64,000 nucleotides of DNA from Nevskia sp. (lineage in GTDB: Bacteria; Pseudomonadota; Gammaproteobacteria; Nevskiales; Nevskiaceae). A program made the position numbers and the translations under genes. Positions 62,601-64,000 of this stretch are shown here, piece after piece. Positions within the stretch are counted from its first letter, which is position 1. Each line of letters starts with the position of its first letter. The notes beneath the pieces are model-generated. The model did not search any database. It saw only the letters and a list, made by a program, of their open reading frames with translations, and was not told where the DNA came from. Location: positions 1 to 64,000 of the forward strand of contig JALNYU010000021.1 in NCBI GenBank assembly GCA_023229645.1, in the 5' to 3' direction.

Positions 62601-64000
62601 CATTCTCGGCCGCGTGATCCAAACCACAGACGCCGAAGGCGGAGTCGAGGATCAAAGCTACGATGCCTTCGGCAACGTAACGCGAACCTGGCAAACGCTG
62701 ACCGAATACTCGCTGACCAGTACCACACTAGATCACGCGGTGCGGCAGCTGACGCTCACACGCTATGACCAAGTAGGCCGGCAGATCGATCAATTCGCGG
62801 TGGACGACATCACCGGCGGAGTCGCCGAGGGCACGCATTTCGGAGCGCAGTACAACGCCTTCGGTGAGCAAACGCTGCGGCAGGTCCGACACCAGCGCGA
62901 AAGTGATGATCTAGCGCTGCTAAACGACATCGGCTCGGAATACTACAGCTACGACGCCGCCGGGCGACTGATCCAGAGTAACCAGAACGGCGCCAACATC
63001 GCCTATCGCTACGACCTGCAAGGTAATGCGACCCAAACCGCACTACTGGGCCTGAACGGCGTGCGGATCGCAACCGACACCGTATATGACACCCTTGGCC
63101 GCGCGATTCAGCGGCGGCTGCCAGCGAGCACCAATGTCGCGAGCAGCAGCCTGACCCCGAACGATGGCGCAGCGGTGGCGATCAGTTTTGTCGGCGGCGG
63201 AGTGACGGTTGGGGCCTTCAGTAGCGAAGGTTTTCCGAGCAACATTCCTGGCGAGCCCGGCTACACGGTCGTCAACAACGTCCCGCTGAGCTGGCCGGCG
63301 CTGGCTAGCGGTGGCAGCTATCAAGTCCTGATTACCTACAGGACGCAGGGCGGCAATGAAGTTACTTACACCACAACGCTAAGCGGCAATCAGCTCAGCG
63401 GCGGCACAATCGAATGGGACCAGGATTACGGTACGGCCAATCTTGGCAGCCGAGCGTTGATTGCCAGCATCACGCGGATCCGGGTGGAACAAACTAGCGG
63501 TTTGGATCAGGTGATCGTCCGAGCCAGCGGCGTTAGCGGGCCGACGCTGGGCCTGGACCTGACTGGATTCGCCAACGGCAGCGTCGTCGGCAACAGCCTG
63601 TCCTACCGTCTGACAACCGCCAGCGCCTACAGCACAGCAACCGTGACGCCGGCCGGCCTGAACGCCAACCTAGTCGGTCTGCCGTCCAACCTCGCCGATG
63701 GCAGCTACGTCTACTACTTCGACACTGAAGAAAACACGGCCGACTTACCCGCCTCGACGCAAACACGCTGGGCCGGCACCTTTACTGTATCGGGCGGGGT
63801 CGTTACCAGCTTTGGCGCCGCGCCGACCGACGCCGGCGGCGGCGGCGATGAAAATGCGGCCCCCAGGCCGATCCTCAACCAAACCCTGGACCGCTGGGGC
63901 AACGTCCTCGCCAGCGTTGACCCGCGCAATGCCGAATGGATCACCTATTACCGTTACAACGACTTAAACCAAGTCGAGCAGATCACTCAGCCGACGGTCA
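53677..64000 (+). CDS. Giant RHS/YD-repeat protein (3' end beyond the window)
   Basis: An uninterrupted frame of more than 3,440 codons runs from ATG 53677 to the window end. YD repeats of the form Y-x-Y-D-x-x-G-R/N-L recur through most of it, the hallmark of an RHS shell. The N-terminus (TSIIVGNGLGILDSSLTQL, then VNAATGNLLL) is typical of large environmental RHS proteins and has no Sec signal. Inserts break the repeat: two tandem cadherin-like units (about 726-868 and 868-1015, each with LSIDLSG or LLIDLSG, GQLQLTG, VLRTL and VSDGQ), a lectin-like beta-sandwich (about 1221-1418) and Ig/FN3-like parts (about 2690-2930 and 3150-3390). The start follows AGGGG. Many RHS proteins carry toxins at their C-terminus; that end lies outside the window. 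Confidence 0.88.
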   Translation, partial: MTSIIVGNGLGILDSSLTQLNGFGSAGGAAIGAQGRDGALVNAATGNLLLSARDEFLASIGLDTSLTRTYNSQGQFDGDNNDGFRLSIYRSLTLADDPASNHGVIQRVGGDGHVSTFTYDATDGAWHSSEGAGARDTLAFAAGQWQYTEGGTGFRETYSASGQLLAAADGDNNVVTYSYTGNLITQIQDASGQTVYLEYSGNKLADIRIVGLTPEATSGASTESIIRVRYSYDSLDRLQSVQVDLTPGSDNSTADGKVFNTHYEYDGNSARVTKVTQDDGSSLAISYIQIDGEYRVATLTDGLDRITYFDYDLAARRTDVTDALGYVTSYTYDDANRLTQVDAPTTDSGAASIQYSYDERGNVIRVTDSENRSVDYGYDAHDNLILVSDALGNTTTRSYDGNDRLLTSAVYLSVDPNSGTPIGPPSTTHYVYDDSLRLNFNPSFIVTPEGRVAQYLYDARGEQTSAIQYQGAFYHGSDFTSGSLATWAAAQNKTRTQRVDSRYDLTGQIKTVTSYAGVNSDGTGRADGSQSTRRYVYDARGRLLISVDPRGTSTAAGPPYVTRYVYDGLDRTIQIVDATQRVTLTHYDDANNQIVTTAANGLQTTSVYSKAGEILSVSRASSTGQALGTTAYTYDADGRLRITTAPTGARTFYLYDERGRQIGVVSPAGEFTETVYNRANQIIRTIQYAQRLYSTSLLVDSDGNPSRYVDLLYLRTLASRSNYGPYLDLDADDSSDSFGSDYQTRYTVRGSNTAAVDSDLTVSDSDSIDLTSATIQLDNRLNGAEERLSIDLSGTLLTANYDAQTGQLQLTGAASVFQYQRVLRTLTYRNDAVAIANGNRSVHINVSDGQQVGNDAVSIISVDVAPIAPTLDLDANDSTAVGTDYRVAYHRDDLIPPGETAPIISAVDSDLTITAPNGYLTSAYIALGYTPDLADERLLIDLSGTPITGSYDSATGQLQLTGTATVAQYQQVLRTLQYQNNSTQLADGPRGIVISVSDGQSTSNVANAFIDVDTTIGPTTNGGDAGVFNAIYIDPANSTNRITAYFYDAAGRLAYAVDSQDFVTQSIYDGAGRKTADIRYARSATGTVQNADGTTTLLLTPSSEDRTTRYFYDEDGLLVGTLDAAGYLTETVYDAAGEAARTTTYATATNSALRATGTLDALRPAANTQYDRTSYAFYDSEGRITGSLDAEGYLTTYEYDLAGNQTQQTRHQNPVLTSPANAALFEQNFDNSLDGFGAGPIFAPPTAEFFSVENGQLALHTRSSAEPLSFADSFPLLIGNRDYAQSEGVTFRFEFTIPQGGVSGSIYIGITNLPGDGAALRSHDLYLSQTTATWESDVGYGSEQGSPVNLTPGTTYVLVFTTSASGTTLNLAEKGAPSGSLLSHFDGLTDFGDIRSFFQVYHGPGVQDSTVYVDNVAELPGSASGANTFSGIASGLAAGTLGELELSDLIVAASGAGDRTTTQQYDALNRLVQQTDYQGTVTGYTYDPLSGYLTSSTRALGQLDNQGNSEARTISTRYDALGRVIATLSGEGSAALAAAGSDTAAQDAVFASYGTRYSYDLAGRQISSTDANGHSTYFYYDQDGRLRFTVNAAGEVSETRYNAFGEISETTSYDGRIEVDGLAGGTLLFDDFSSTDAIFDARRSDGTLYNGAGRYTRYEYIDKRGLLNQIVDANRSVTLRYYNAFGELQTQIQDTGPDDFQAHQRINEYRYDTRGLQTQTIVDVGGLALTSRVLQYDAFGQALQTQDANGNISSVAYDRLGRTVAVTDALDATAASTYDAFDNVLTQTDRNGQTTRYAYDDAARSVTVTTPEGIVTVRKSDRNGQTIAITDGENNTTTFAYNLGGQLTRTTDPLGNTTTSQYDHAGLLLTSIDARGTRIAYAYDAANRVLSRTLDPSGLNLVTRYAYDAFGETIAVTDANGVVTETVYDNRGQALYVVVDTVPRSGHPAPLQQATAYSYDAEGRVLTVAEGITASGSSGAFVIDPSSALRTTQYEYDNAGRRTAQIVDPGAGKLNITTRYAYDNNSNLIRSTDARSNVTRYFYDADNRQRYVVDALGGVIESRYDNASRVVQTIAYANAIKSSVLSDASAAATIGALVNTDPNRDRLATQLYDRDGRVAYTIDAVGATTGYVYDRDNRVVSSTRYAAALNIAALSAETNLSTIADQLGAGNSGDENTQTIYDAAGRISQTIDAEGNSEYYAYDGNGNRTQLTNKNGSVFNYLFDSANRLIEQDSPTINVYSGNSAIPTSVSIRTRILYDGLNNVSARIENYNAPANSRVTRYEYDATGRQVRTVNAATLSLNGTVYGSQVGVYDAANDSSSGYGNSRADFETVQGLVTDTFYDALGNAVASRDAAGNYSYKLYDSVGRLAYEIDAERQVTAYSYDANGNLTRQRRYAVAIDSSSGGSGSLQTLEAGINSALDANGNAAARTAALTALGRVALQVGDLSGTDGGIVLRLSGLSGADSRDVVTQYDALNRQSQVTLPGVDYYLTHGDGSANIGHASPTTSYQYDRFGDLIQQSALRDPSSGETITTYFGYDQAGRQTDVLDSLGYYSRNRFDSLGRLIETTQYARAQTPSQDSFGTPIFAGFTPLTTSPSDNNPAGYDRIVQYGYDRLDRQTSQTRHNIRNYTLDGNGNLVQSNTDAITRTVYDGVGNIVSTTDAQGATTLNYYDALGRLIGVQQPSRTNTVDYSRVTLRSFSASATLASPTSVAVQYDTLRRWGDGDTRVTIEYESDYTAYTTETEYDGETGRTIVRQFPYTAHGTFTQSADRAAIESQTGLTLALPSDRRNVVIHSYRVEKAVSNGAGTSFVTVYDSAQSSGQPRLEIGQLPSAVANITFLINGVSPAGQTITKVGDFWFVTAPSLPAGDYQYTITATGSTGQPVNLSSVGGTAAGTFADNFTIHPSEDGNSPSITTANSATTQTPLTVFRFDALGNQLAQIRFAAANVSAATLASGILPPSDDSIDPITRYAYDILGRVIQTTDAEGGVEDQSYDAFGNVTRTWQTLTEYSLTSTTLDHAVRQLTLTRYDQVGRQIDQFAVDDITGGVAEGTHFGAQYNAFGEQTLRQVRHQRESDDLALLNDIGSEYYSYDAAGRLIQSNQNGANIAYRYDLQGNATQTALLGLNGVRIATDTVYDTLGRAIQRRLPASTNVASSSLTPNDGAAVAISFVGGGVTVGAFSSEGFPSNIPGEPGYTVVNNVPLSWPALASGGSYQVLITYRTQGGNEVTYTTTLSGNQLSGGTIEWDQDYGTANLGSRALIASITRIRVEQTSGLDQVIVRASGVSGPTLGLDLTGFANGSVVGNSLSYRLTTASAYSTATVTPAGLNANLVGLPSNLADGSYVYYFDTEENTADLPASTQTRWAGTFTVSGGVVTSFGAAPTDAGGGGDENAAPRPILNQTLDRWGNVLASVDPRNAEWITYYRYNDLNQVEQITQPTV

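Noticed and set aside
53677..64000. The long YD-repeat region considered as tandem DNA repeat or satellite
   Set aside because: The repetition is at protein-motif level only; DNA units differ, and the frame is open throughout, so it is a coding gene.

Overview
The window is a 64 kb stretch of a GC-rich, gene-dense chromosome from a free-living Gammaproteobacterium. The evidence is the bacterial gene set: TesB, HrpA, an OmpR/HisKA two-component pair, a tripartite RND pump with a TolC-family outer membrane protein, a DUF3187 outer-membrane protein, and a XanB2-like chorismatase, a type best known from Xanthomonadales. I cannot place it below class from sequence alone. I see no phage, integrase, transposase or CRISPR array. 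Most of the window looks like core or stable accessory chromosome. The exceptions are the last 10 kb (a giant RHS gene), a small decayed AT-rich gap near 26.0-26.8 kb, and three copies of a short palindromic repeat.

Layout. 0-2.5 kb: tRNA-Thr(TGT), acyl-CoA thioesterase II and a nitronate monooxygenase. 2.7-10.8 kb: an osmotic-stress block with a GH15 glycosidase, an MscS channel, a CPA1 Na+/H+ antiporter, a membrane-anchored sensor fused to trehalose-6-phosphate synthase, and the matching phosphatase. The promoter-side gap of the synthase carries a strong hairpin and two tandem copies of a roughly 95 bp palindromic element. 10.8-23.6 kb: mixed metabolic and envelope genes (second nitronate monooxygenase, a secreted beta-propeller protein with a small secreted partner, MBL hydrolase, GST, chorismatase, pirin, DUF3187 protein, DAHP synthase, MaoC hydratase, PNPOx-fold protein). 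23.8-27.3 kb: poorly characterised genes, a third copy of the repeat, a second GST, a heme-binding (DUF336/GlcG-like) gene remnant and a DUF2383 protein. 27.3-37.2 kb: RIO kinase, then a metal-efflux locus with a two-component system and cytochrome b561 facing away from a TolC/HlyD/RND operon and a VIT-family transporter. 37.2-39.4 kb: a putative cell-wall hydrolase and a DUF3014 protein.

39.4-49.2 kb: a six-gene envelope-stress operon on the minus strand, in order YjfI, a 68-residue membrane protein, PspA, YqiJ, flotillin and a 1739-residue AAA ATPase. Its promoter region has two identical 12-bp palindromes exactly 22 bp apart. One fills the spacer between candidate -35 and -10 boxes, and the predicted transcription start falls on the ATG. 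49.4-53.3 kb: the DEAH helicase HrpA. 53.7-64.0 kb: one uninterrupted RHS/YD-repeat reading frame of more than 3,440 codons that runs off the window. It has tandem cadherin-like inserts and a lectin-like insert, and its C-terminal tip is not visible.

Working together, the trehalose/MscS/antiporter genes fit osmoadaptation. The YjfI-PspA-YqiJ-flotillin-ATPase set fits inner-membrane damage sensing and repair. The TCS/RND/VIT set fits metal-ion homeostasis. DAHP synthase and the chorismatase lie at the start and at an exit of the chorismate pathway.
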